Shown here one piece after another: positions 16,962 through 24,358 of a DNA stretch of 64,000 nt. Made by a program: the position numbers and the translations under genes. The stretch is taken from positions 1 to 64,000 of the forward strand of contig DGTC01000002.1 in NCBI GenBank assembly GCA_002394205.1. Reading direction: 5' to 3'. The notes under the pieces are model-generated. The model made no database searches, was not told where the DNA came from, and saw nothing but the letters and a program-made list of their open reading frames with translations. The first letter of the stretch is position 1. Every line of letters begins with the position of its first letter. Source of the stretch: Lachnospira sp. UBA4346. Its GTDB lineage: Bacteria; Bacillota; Clostridia; Lachnospirales; Lachnospiraceae.

Positions 16962-17618
16962 ATGGCAATGGAGATAAGTTCAGCGATGTCTGCTTACGGA
17001 AATTATCAGAGCAGCTACAATCCTAATAAAACGAATGAAAAGAAAGATATTTCAGTAGAAGATCAGCAGGCTGTTAATACGAATAACTATTTAAAGGATT
17101 TACAAGATAAAAATCCTCAATTAAATATAAGATCGGGAAAAGTAAATAAAAATTATAGAGGAGGTCAGTATCCTAGCAAAGTAGATGTAATGATAGCTCC
17201 TAATATATTGGCAAAAATGGCACAAGATTCAGAAGCAGCTAATAAATATGGAAAAATGTTAGCAGACATTCCAGTATGTGAAAAATGGGCAAATTCGATG
17301 ATAAAATCCATGACAGGTAATGAGGTAAAATATAGACAGGTTTGGATTGATGAAAATGGTAATATGGGTTCATTTAGTATTAGTGGACCAAGTGAAACAC
17401 AGCAAAAAAAAGATGCAGATATAAAAATAGAAAAAAGGAAACTAGAAGAAAAAAGACAGGCTAAAAAAGAAGAAAAAGAGCGTTTAGAGAAAATTGTGGG
17501 AGAACGCAAAGAAAAAATGTATACAGTTACAGGAAACGATATAGTGGAAATTACTTCCAAAATGATTGAGCTTATAAGTGGAAAAGCCAATGTATCATTA
17601 TTTGATATGAAAGCATAG
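16962..17618 (+). CDS. DUF6033-like protein
   Basis: A 218-residue soluble protein of unknown function, resembling the DUF6033 family of Lachnospiraceae. The first residues contain AYGNYQSSYN, shared with the next gene (AYGNYQSNYN). The middle has a conserved-looking core DVMIAPNILAKMAQDSEAAN and KYGKMLADIP. The C-terminal third is a highly charged helix (KIEKRKLEEKRQAKKEEKER). Start ATG 16962 follows GGAGG; it begins three bases after the preceding stop, so the two are one operon. No signal peptide is seen. Confidence 0.6.
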   Translation: MAMEISSAMSAYGNYQSSYNPNKTNEKKDISVEDQQAVNTNNYLKDLQDKNPQLNIRSGKVNKNYRGGQYPSKVDVMIAPNILAKMAQDSEAANKYGKMLADIPVCEKWANSMIKSMTGNEVKYRQVWIDENGNMGSFSISGPSETQQKKDADIKIEKRKLEEKRQAKKEEKERLEKIVGERKEKMYTVTGNDIVEITSKMIELISGKANVSLFDMKA

Positions 17619-17641
17619 GTTTAATTATTAGCTTTGATATA

Positions 17642-17654
17642 GAAACGGATTTCG
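17642..17654 (+). repeat. Second copy of the GAAACGGATTTCG leader motif
   Basis: Exact 13-base copy of the hairpin core at 15284-15296, here 27 bases before the start codon at 17681. Confidence 0.5.
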
Positions 17655-17680
17655 ATGAAGTTTACAAGGAGGTACACACA

Positions 17681-18433
17681 ATGTCAATGAATGTAAATTC
17701 TACACTAACTGCTTATGGAAATTATCAGAGTAATTATAATACAAGTAAAGCGAATAAGAAGAATGAAGCGGAAAAGGCTATTGAGACAAGCCGAACATCA
17801 AAAGAAACAACAAGTATTGGAGAAAAAAGTTTAAGCAAATCTGCACAAAAAATGTTGACTGATTTGTGTGGTTCAAGAGCAGATATGGATTTCTTTGTGG
17901 CTGATTTTGAAAATGGCGATAACGCAAAGGACATCTTAGCCAAAAGTGACAAAGAGTTTACAGTTATCTTTTCTAAGGAAGAAATGGAGAAGATGGCTAC
18001 TGATCCAAAGTATTATGCAGAAAAGATGCATAGTGTAGACGGTGCACTTCGTATGTCAGAAGAAATCAACGCACAGTTTGGCTTTGAAAGAGCATTTGGC
18101 AAGAATAATGGAGTTAGCGATAATGCAACTGGTGATCTCGCAATTACGAAATTCGGTATTTCTTTCAATAGCGATGGAAACACAACTTTTTTCGCACAGT
18201 TAGAGAAATTGTCTGCAAGCCAGAAAGACTATCTCGAAAAGATTCAGGAGAAGAAAGCTGCTGAGAAGAAAGAAACTAAGAGAAAAGAACAGCGTGAAGC
18301 AAACGAAGTAAAGAAAACTACTGTTCAGGCTAAATCAAAAGAGGAACTTCTGGAGAAGATTAAGAAGATTGATTGGGATTCCATTAAGCCAGAAGAAAAG
18401 ACTGTGGGAAACAGAGTGGATTATACAGTGTAG
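17681..18433 (+). CDS. DUF6033-like protein, second copy
   Basis: A 250-residue soluble protein related to its upstream neighbour: same N terminus (TAYGNYQSNYN), a central core FTVIFSKEEMEKMATDPKYY and a C-terminal charged helix (KKAAEKKETKRKEQREANEV). Between them lies a segment DMDFFVADFENGDNAKDILA. AAGGAGG precedes ATG 17681 and a terminator follows the gene, so it is the last of the four-gene set. The function is unknown. The N-terminal similarity of the two proteins suggests a shared export or docking signal, which is my inference. Confidence 0.6.
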   Translation: MSMNVNSTLTAYGNYQSNYNTSKANKKNEAEKAIETSRTSKETTSIGEKSLSKSAQKMLTDLCGSRADMDFFVADFENGDNAKDILAKSDKEFTVIFSKEEMEKMATDPKYYAEKMHSVDGALRMSEEINAQFGFERAFGKNNGVSDNATGDLAITKFGISFNSDGNTTFFAQLEKLSASQKDYLEKIQEKKAAEKKETKRKEQREANEVKKTTVQAKSKEELLEKIKKIDWDSIKPEEKTVGNRVDYTV

Positions 18434-18452
18434 TATGTAAATGTTATGTGAG

Positions 18453-18484
18453 GGCATCAACCAGAAATGGTTGGTGTCTTTTTG
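18453..18484 (+). terminator. Intrinsic terminator after the four-gene set
   Basis: CATCAACCA and TGGTTGGTGT pair across GAAA, followed by CTTTTTGC. Confidence 0.85.
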
Positions 18485-18603
18485 CGAGGAAATATAGAGG
18501 ATCGTAACAATGGGCTTGTAAATAACTTTGGATGGTACAGTTTTAGATTTTTTATTTATTTAAAACTAAAATCTCATTATAATATTATGTGGAGGCGATT
18601 AAA

Positions 18604-19392
18604 ATGATAACTTACGAAGAAATTTCAAATGAAGGCAAATATCATGCGTGGTATAAGTACGAGCCACATGATGTTCAATATATGAGATATGCAGAGGATA
18701 ATCCATCGGCAGTTGCGGCAGGGTTTAAGATTGGAGATGTGTATAAAGTATTTGCATTGGCAAAAGCATCGCTTATATTTTCGATGGAAGAAAACTATGG
18801 AGATTTAGCATCACAGGATAATGATATGGCTAAACTTACTATTAAATATATGTTTGTAAAAAATGCAATTTCTCAATATGCGATATGTGAAGATTTGAGT
18901 TGGCAAGTAGTTTGGGCATATATCCAACCATCTGACATTCAGTATTTAATGAATGATGAGTTTGAAAAAATAGAGAAAATCTGTGATAGAGATAATTTGC
19001 TTACTCAATTAGATTGTGGAATTTCACAGAAAGTTTTACAGGCACAGAAACTGAAAGATATCGTTACACAATTTGATAATGATGAGGAAATAATGAAGTT
19101 CCGTACATTAAATAATTATTTGAAACATAGAGGAACTTTACATATTGAAGGATTAGGCGAACAGGATCAGGCTCTCATGGGATGTGTGAATGGTCAATTC
19201 ATAGGTATTCGTACTAGAAAATCATATACTCTAAGCGAATTACAGGAAACGATATGGGGATTCCACAAAAAGTTTGAAGAATATTTCAATCAGATAATAG
19301 ACGTTATTATGCCGGATGATTTTTGTAATAATAAAATAGATTTACTTACTGGCATGAACACATTGTTAAAGATGGCATCAGTACAGAAATAG
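18604..19392 (+). CDS. Hypothetical protein
   Basis: A 262-residue soluble protein that I do not recognise. Start ATG 18604 follows GGAGGCGAT. It is mostly helical by composition, with no signal peptide or membrane segment. Around residue 180 it has RTLNNYLKHRGTLHIEGLG, which faintly recalls HEPN or immobilised-nuclease helices (R-x3-H), but the rest gives no support. The 3-prime end overlaps a second open reading of 25 codons in another frame (19386-19460) that looks like a lost gene's tail. It stands alone between a terminator and a small membrane-protein gene. Confidence 0.6.
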   Translation: MITYEEISNEGKYHAWYKYEPHDVQYMRYAEDNPSAVAAGFKIGDVYKVFALAKASLIFSMEENYGDLASQDNDMAKLTIKYMFVKNAISQYAICEDLSWQVVWAYIQPSDIQYLMNDEFEKIEKICDRDNLLTQLDCGISQKVLQAQKLKDIVTQFDNDEEIMKFRTLNNYLKHRGTLHIEGLGEQDQALMGCVNGQFIGIRTRKSYTLSELQETIWGFHKKFEEYFNQIIDVIMPDDFCNNKIDLLTGMNTLLKMASVQK

Positions 19393-19485
19393 ATGAAAGA
19401 AAGGTTGCACCAGAAAAATGGCAGACAGCGATGGGATACTTAATAAAATGGTATAACTGAACCATTAGTTATGCAGAAGGAAGAT

Positions 19486-19722
19486 ATGAACAGATTTAGA
19501 ACAACAGTGTCGGCTTTTTCTATGCTTGTGATGGGATTAGTTGGCTTTTATATTGGAGCATATTTGAATGTATCGATGAATGGAGCAATTTTATTTTCAA
19601 TGATTACTAGAATTGGCTGTATTATTTACACGTTAGATAATCGAAAAAATAAGATTATTATACAAGGTAAATCAGAATTTTCTGGTGAGATTGTAATAAA
19701 CAAAAAACTTATGAGTTGCTAG
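19486..19722 (+). CDS. Small membrane protein, hypothetical
   Basis: A 78-residue protein with two hydrophobic segments, FSMLVMGLVGFYIGAYL and GAILFSMITRIGCIIYTL, and a short basic tail. The frame contains an earlier ATG at 19471, but AGAAGGAAG lies between the two, so I prefer ATG 19486. No family recognised. Confidence 0.5.
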   Translation: MNRFRTTVSAFSMLVMGLVGFYIGAYLNVSMNGAILFSMITRIGCIIYTLDNRKNKIIIQGKSEFSGEIVINKKLMSC

Positions 19723-19770
19723 AGATAAACAAAACTAGAAAAGGCTTATAAAAAGGGAAAATTATTAAAC

Positions 19771-19817
19771 GCACCACTATGGTGACACTTAAATATGAGG
19801 TGGTGCTTGATGTTTTG
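19771..19817 (+). terminator. Hairpin, possible terminator
   Basis: GCACCAC (19771-19777) and GTGGTGC (19800-19806) form an inverted repeat; the following T-run is weak (TTGATGTTTTG). Confidence 0.35.
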
Positions 19818-20174
19818 AGTAGATTATAGGATACTAAAATCACATCTGCAGATGAAAAAATGAAAGGAGCAGATTTGATATGGTCGAATTTGGCGAACAA
19901 CTGAGGAAAGCGAGGGAAGAAAAGGGGATGACTCAACAATCTCTTGCGGAACAATTATATGTAACAAGACAGTCTGTATCCAGATGGGAGTGTGGAGATA
20001 GGTACCCAGATTTACTTACAACAAAGAAAATCTCGCAAATCTTAGAGGTAAGTCTTGATGATCTATTAACTGGAAAAGAAATGAAGAAAGTAGTAGAAAG
20101 AAATCCTGTAATTGAGAGCAAAGCAGCAAATAATGTCATGATAGGTTTATATGCTTGTATAGTTTTTTCATTCG

Positions 20175-20182
20175 TGGCAACA
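20175..20182. repeat. Target-site duplication, left copy
   Basis: TGGCAACA directly left of the insertion sequence, repeated at 21915-21922. Eight bases is the usual duplication of IS256-family elements. Confidence 0.9.
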
Positions 20183-20220
20183 GGGTTTGTCAAGTAAAGT
20201 GGGGTTTGTCAAGTAAAGTG
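20183..20220. repeat. Tandemly duplicated IS terminal sequence
   Basis: GGGTTTGTCAAGTAAAGTG is present twice back to back (20183-20201 and 20202-20220). Only the inner copy continues into TGTAAG, as the right-hand terminal repeat does. Confidence 0.85.
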
Positions 20221-20281
20221 TGTAAGTTTTTGATTTTTTCGGTGGGTAATAAATACCCACCGATTTTTATGTATATAATTA

Positions 20282-20536
20282 TTAGTCAAAGGGAAGTTCT
20301 TCTCCATCACGATAGGCACGGTACAACTCCAGTAGCCCCTTCTCTTTTAAATACTGATAACAGGTAAGCAGTTCATTTTTAAGCGTGATACGAGAGATTC
20401 TTTGGTAATGTAGTTCCTCGGCTAATGTCTGAAATTTGACGTCTGTACGCATCGCCTCTGCTATAAAGTCATCCATTGTTACATCTTCCTCATTATAAGG
20501 AGTCTCCGGGAAAAAATCATAGTAACTATCGTTCAT
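20282..20536 (-). CDS. Accessory small protein of the IS256-family element
   Basis: An 84-residue acidic, helical protein of unknown function encoded inside the insertion sequence, downstream of the transposase on the same strand. Its AGGAGAC ribosome site begins just after the transposase stop codon and its ATG comes 16 bases after that stop, so the two are probably translated from one mRNA. It has no recognised domain; sequence landmarks are MTMDDFIAEAMRTDVKFQTL and LKNELLTCYQYLKEKGLLEL. It could be a transposition accessory or a control protein. IS256 elements usually carry only one gene, so its presence is notable. Confidence 0.7.
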   Translation of the reverse strand: MNDSYYDFFPETPYNEEDVTMDDFIAEAMRTDVKFQTLAEELHYQRISRITLKNELLTCYQYLKEKGLLELYRAYRDGEELPFD

Positions 20537-20551
20537 AGAGGTTGTCTCCTA

Positions 20552-21814
20552 TTAAAAATTTTCATATTTTAGAATTCTTGTCTGAATCTTATCATCCATC
20601 GCCAGCTGGTTACGAACAAATGCCCAGTTTGAGATTGGACGTTCATTCCATTTTTTATAAAGTTCCGTGATACGCAAATATAATGCCTTGAGAACAGCAT
20701 CTTCACTTGGAAATGTGCCTTTCTTAGTTACTTTACGGAAACTAGAATTAACAGCTTCTATGGCATTTGTAGTGTACATAACTTTTCGAACAGCACTTCC
20801 ATAATTGAATAGTTGTTCGACATGAGACCAGTTGCGTACCCAGACATCTACAGCCCCTGGATACTGATTCCATGCCTGCTTAAAGCGCTCAAATTCAGCT
20901 TCTGCAGCCTTTAAACTTGCAGCACCATACACTTTTTTAAGTTGCGCTGTATATGACTTATATTCTTTAGATGGTATATATTTAATTGAGTTACGGATTA
21001 AATGAACAATGCAACGCTGGACAATGACATCCTTGAAGATAGACTTTGCCCCTTCTTCAAGACCAGACACTCCATCCATACTTATAAACAGTACATCTTC
21101 AACACCTCTGGCTTTGATTTCATCAAATATCTGCATCCAGTAGTGTTTACCTTCTGCTTCGCCTATCCAGATGCCGAGAATGTCTTTTATACCATTTACA
21201 TCATAGCCAAGTATAACGTATACTGCACAGCTTTTAGATTCCATATCCTTTCGAATAGTAACATAAAGACAGTCCACAAACAAAAATACATAAAACTTCT
21301 TGAGCGGACGATTCTGCCACTCATTAGCAGTATCAATCACACGGTCTGTAATATTTGAAATCGTATCATGTGAAATTTCAAATCCGTAGATGTCTTCAAT
21401 TGTATCTGCAATATCACGCTGGCTCATACCACGAGCATACATGGACAATACTTTATCTTCAATTCCACTAATATCTCTTGTACGCTTAGGAATTGCTTGC
21501 GGTTCAAAAGACGCATCTCTGTCTCTAGGCACTTCTACATCAATATCTCCATATGTAGTTTTAACGGTCTTATGGGAATATCCGTTCCTACGATTGGTGG
21601 TTGATTTTGAACCATGATTGTTGCTCTCATATCCCAAGTGAGAGTCCAGCTCTCCCTGTAACATAGCTTCAAACATAGGTCCAAAAATATCTTTGAGAGC
21701 ATCCTGCATTTCTTCTGCATTTGTTGGTTGATACTGATCAAGAATAGCTTTCGCAATAGCTCTACTTGCCTCTGAGCGTCTGTTCTTTCTAGGTGCCATA
21801 ATTTCTGTTTTCAT
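20552..21814 (-). CDS. IS256-family (mutator-type) transposase
   Basis: A 420-residue, apparently intact transposase. Typical family landmarks are NRRNGYSHKTVKTTYGDIDV, VPRDRDASFEPQ, YARGMSQRDI, the catalytic-Asp strands FLFVDCLYVTIR and VLFISMDGVSGLEEG, the CIVHLIRNSIKYI helix, and TTNAIEAVNSSFRKVTKKG with the catalytic Glu. Start ATG at 21814 (minus strand) has GAAAGGA upstream. It catalyses copy-type transposition with 8-bp target duplication. Length equals the family norm, so the element may be active. Confidence 0.95.
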   Translation of the reverse strand: MKTEIMAPRKNRRSEASRAIAKAILDQYQPTNAEEMQDALKDIFGPMFEAMLQGELDSHLGYESNNHGSKSTTNRRNGYSHKTVKTTYGDIDVEVPRDRDASFEPQAIPKRTRDISGIEDKVLSMYARGMSQRDIADTIEDIYGFEISHDTISNITDRVIDTANEWQNRPLKKFYVFLFVDCLYVTIRKDMESKSCAVYVILGYDVNGIKDILGIWIGEAEGKHYWMQIFDEIKARGVEDVLFISMDGVSGLEEGAKSIFKDVIVQRCIVHLIRNSIKYIPSKEYKSYTAQLKKVYGAASLKAAEAEFERFKQAWNQYPGAVDVWVRNWSHVEQLFNYGSAVRKVMYTTNAIEAVNSSFRKVTKKGTFPSEDAVLKALYLRITELYKKWNERPISNWAFVRNQLAMDDKIQTRILKYENF

Positions 21815-21914
21815 AATCCTTTCAAATCCTTTCTTGATTGTATCGCACCTTTACATAAAAATAAAGTGCGTAAGTTTTGTTACCGGTAACTTACACACTT
21901 TATTTTACACTCTC

Positions 21915-21922
21915 TGGCAACA
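21915..21922. repeat. Target-site duplication, right copy
   Basis: TGGCAACA directly right of the insertion sequence. Confidence 0.9.
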
Positions 21923-22464
21923 ATGATCGATATTATCATTAGGTTCCCATTGCAATCAGAATATATTGATTATAGTGATATTGAGCTTATTGTAATCAAT
22001 GTATTAGGTCTTGTGATTCAATCAGTATTTTTTGCTTATGGATTAGTTCATTCATTAAGAGGTAGCTTATCACCAAAAAGAATGGGAATTGTTATTGCTG
22101 CATTTTTTCATCCATGTGCATTACGGGCTCTACTAATATTCCCAAAGATGCAACATGGCAGATGTTAACATTAGTAATCATTTTGATTATTCCAAGTGTA
22201 GTAGGAACAGTTACGTCAATTCTTTTCTTTATATGTGGAAGAAATCATAAGAGATTACCGGTTTTGGTGTATTTATCATCCATCTTTGGAATTGTTAGAA
22301 TTTTGTTATCAATTATTCAGACAATCTATTATTCAAATCAACTTGTATCGATGAATACTACAATCGGTATGTTGCTGAAAATATCTATTTATGGTCTGAT
22401 TATATACCAGACAAATGTATTATGCAAAAAGAGAATGAATGCAGTGGCAGTAGATGAGCAATAG

Positions 22465-22686
22465 AATAATGCAGATACTTCTAAATGTTCTCGTGATGAT
22501 GTTTATAGCTGGTTACTGGAGAATTCATACAAATACGGATTTATTCAAAGATATCCGTCTGGAAAGACAAGCATTACAGGAGTCGCTGATGAACCGTGGC
22601 ATTATCGCTATGTGGGAAAAGAAACAGCAGAGGAGATTCATCAGAGTGGATTATGTTTGGAAGAATATGTGGAAAATCTTAAATAG
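22465..22686 (+). pseudogene. 3-prime remnant of a VanY-type D-Ala-D-Ala carboxypeptidase
   Basis: The frame after the stop at 22462 reads DDVYSWLLENSYKYGFIQRY, then PSGKTSITGVADEPWHYRYV and GKETAEEIHQSGLCLEEYVE, ending at TAG 22684-22686. This is the C-terminal part of VanY/DacB-type peptidases; EPWHYRYVG includes the zinc-ligand His. The N-terminal zinc ligands and signal peptide are absent. The piece is in a different frame from the 80-codon reading at 22454-22696, which is a shadow. No start codon or ribosome site is seen, so it is a relic. Confidence 0.7.
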
Positions 22687-22700
22687 CATAAAATGATAGG

Positions 22701-22737
22701 AAGGTCTGTAACATGAAGATGTTATGGGCCTTTTATT
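22701..22737 (+). terminator. Intrinsic terminator after the VanY relic
   Basis: AAGGTCTGTAACAT and ATGTTATGGGCCTT form a stem with several G-U pairs across GAAG, followed by TTATTT. Confidence 0.75.
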
Positions 22738-22849
22738 TATGAATGCATCTTAGGAAATTCTTAATGATTTCTCAACCGCTTCAAAGGAAATAAGAATTAA
22801 AGAATTCACGTTATAATAATTACAATAGGATAATGCTGCCATAAAAGGT

Positions 22850-22900
22850 AATTGACTTTTATGCCCTAAAAAGTTATAATAAAGGGCGTAATAGTCAATT
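22850..22900 (+). promoter_or_regulatory. abiE promoter with inverted-repeat operator
   Basis: TTGACT (22852-22857), 17 bases, TATAAT (22875-22880): close to consensus. AATTGACTTTTATGCCCT (22850-22867) and AGGGCGTAATAGTCAATT (22883-22900) are inverted repeats matching at 16 of 18 positions; the left arm covers the -35 and the right arm the start region. AbiEi antitoxins are known to bind inverted repeats in their own promoter, so negative autoregulation is inferred. Confidence 0.8.
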
Positions 22901-22921
22901 TTTATTTAAGAAGGTGATGGA

Positions 22922-23515
22922 ATGACAATATCGGATCAAATCCTGGAGATAGCAAAAAAGAATAACGGTGTTGTAACAACATCTGATTTATCTGAAAAAG
23001 GAATACTGCGTGGAAATTTGAAAAAACTTGTGGATGATGGCAGGTTGGAAAAAACAGCAAGAGGCGTATATATTCTGCCGGAGATATGGGAAGATGAATT
23101 TGTAAATTTACAGGCAAGATTCAAAAAAGGTATTTTCTCTAATGAAACTGCATTGTTCTTATGGGATTTAACAGACAGAACACCGAATCGATATGACATG
23201 ACATTCCCTCACAATTATAATCTGATAAAGGTAAGAAACGAGGGAGTGAACTGCTCCAGAGTAAAATTGGAGTGGTACGATATCGGAATATCGCAGTTGA
23301 AATCACCCGGTGGAAATATAATAACAGCTTATAATATGGAACGAACACTTTGTGATATTTTGCGTAAACGAAGTGGTGTCGATACGGGAGTTATTACAGA
23401 AGCATTCAAACGCTATGCAGCTAGAAAAGATAAGAATATCCCACTCTTGTCAGAGTATGCAAAGAAGTTCCATGTCGAAGAAAAAGTGAGAAGATATCTG
23501 GAGGTGCTGATATGA
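22922..23515 (+). CDS. abiEi: AbiEi-family antitoxin (type IV toxin-antitoxin)
   Basis: A 197-residue protein with an N-terminal winged helix-turn-helix (ILEIAKKNNGVVTTSDLSEK, LKKLVDDGRLEKTARGVY) and the AbiEi C-terminal domain (FSNETALFLWDLTDRTP, IITAYNMERTLCDILRKRSG). AbiEi is the antitoxin and autorepressor of the AbiE phage-abortive system. ATG 22922 follows AAGGTGATGG. It overlaps abiEii by four bases (ATGA). The inverted repeats around its promoter fit its known mode of DNA binding. This is the first gene of a probable three-gene operon. Confidence 0.9.
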   Translation: MTISDQILEIAKKNNGVVTTSDLSEKGILRGNLKKLVDDGRLEKTARGVYILPEIWEDEFVNLQARFKKGIFSNETALFLWDLTDRTPNRYDMTFPHNYNLIKVRNEGVNCSRVKLEWYDIGISQLKSPGGNIITAYNMERTLCDILRKRSGVDTGVITEAFKRYAARKDKNIPLLSEYAKKFHVEEKVRRYLEVLI

Positions 23516-24354
23516 AAAATGCAATGCAGCTAAAGGCTGTGATTAAAAATATAGCAAAAGACAAACACATCTCAGCACAGCTGGTGATGCAGAATTTTAT
23601 GTTGGAGAGACTGCTTGAACGAATCTCTGTTTCAAAATATCAGCAGAGTTTCATATTAAAAGGCGGATTCCTGATAGCGGCGATGGTTGGATTAGATACT
23701 CGTGCAACAATGGATATGGATGCAACGATTAAAGGCTGGCTGGTAAATGAAGAGAGTGTCAAGAAGATGTTTCTCGATATCTGCGAAATTGATTTGCAGG
23801 ACGATGTGACGTTTGAATTTAAGAAAATTGGTGAGATTCGAGAAGGCGATGAGTACACAGGCTATCGAGTTTCATTGTCAGCAAACTTTCCGCCGATGGC
23901 TGTTCCATTAAAACTGGATATTACTACCGGAGATAAGATTACACCAAGAGAGATAGAATATCGATTCAAATTGTTGCTGGAAGACAGAGAAATTTCAGTC
24001 CTTGCTTATAATCTGGAAACAGTCATGGCAGAAAAATTGGAGACCGTTGTGTCAAGAGGTGATCAGAATACAAGACCGAGAGATTATTACGATGTTTATA
24101 TTCTTGCCAAACTGCAGTATAAGAACATTGAAATCGAGTCATTGAAAGCAGCATTGGATGCGACATCCAAGAAACGTGGCTCCACAGAAGTCTTGAAGAA
24201 CTATAAGAATATTATTGAGGTTGTCAGAAACAGTAATGTCATGATTAGGCAGTGGAAGACATATCAGAAAGACTTCGAATATGCTTCTGATATCAGTTTT
24301 GATGAGGTTTGTGATGCAGTGGTGCAGATGATGGATTTGTGTCTGGGAGGCTGA
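23512..24354 (+). CDS. abiEii: AbiEii-family nucleotidyltransferase toxin
   Basis: A 280-residue nucleotidyltransferase of the AbiEii/DUF1814 family, the toxin of the type IV AbiE system. Visible motifs are FILKGGFLIAAMVGLDTRAT with MDMDATIKG (the KGG and the D-x-D metal ligands), VPLKLDITTGD (third Asp) and EKLETVVSRGDQNTRPRDYY with DVYIL. Members transfer nucleotides to tRNA ends or other acceptors and arrest growth during phage infection. All expected motifs are present and the length is normal, so it is probably active. It is translationally coupled to abiEi and is followed after four bases by a SIR2-like gene. Confidence 0.9.
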   Translation: MKNAMQLKAVIKNIAKDKHISAQLVMQNFMLERLLERISVSKYQQSFILKGGFLIAAMVGLDTRATMDMDATIKGWLVNEESVKKMFLDICEIDLQDDVTFEFKKIGEIREGDEYTGYRVSLSANFPPMAVPLKLDITTGDKITPREIEYRFKLLLEDREISVLAYNLETVMAEKLETVVSRGDQNTRPRDYYDVYILAKLQYKNIEIESLKAALDATSKKRGSTEVLKNYKNIIEVVRNSNVMIRQWKTYQKDFEYASDISFDEVCDAVVQMMDLCLGG

Positions 24355-24358
24355 TACA

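Larger units (their letters stand above)
20183..21914 (-). mobile_element. IS256-family insertion sequence
   Basis: A 1,732-base element bounded by 8-bp target duplications. Its ends are imperfect inverted repeats: the right end reads, on the minus strand, GAGAGTGTAAAATAAAGTGT and on to GTAAG; the left end has GGGTTTGTCAAGTAAAGTGT and GTAAG. It carries a transposase gene and a small second gene, both on the minus strand. The left end repeat is present as a 19-base tandem duplicate (20183-20220). Confidence 0.9.
19880..22464 (+). pseudogene. XRE-family regulator with membrane tail, broken by an insertion sequence
   Basis: Start ATG 19880 after GAAAGGAG. Residues 1-70 are an XRE helix-turn-helix (EEKGMTQQSLAEQLYVTRQS) and a linker; a hydrophobic segment NVMIGLYACIVFSFVAT begins. 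At 20182 an IS256-family element interrupts the gene. After the element the same frame resumes at 21915 (LATMIDIIIRFPLQ) with more membrane segments. It then shifts by one or two bases around 22095-22135 and continues as WQMLTLVIILIIPSVVGTV to a stop at 22462-22464. Without insertion and shift the protein would have about 285 residues: a cytoplasmic DNA-binding domain on a multi-pass membrane tail, a common Firmicute architecture. Two independent lesions show that it is dead. Confidence 0.8.

Noticed and set aside
22454..22696. 80-codon reading at the VanY relic
   Set aside because: It is out of frame with the recognisable peptidase residues and has no ribosome site.
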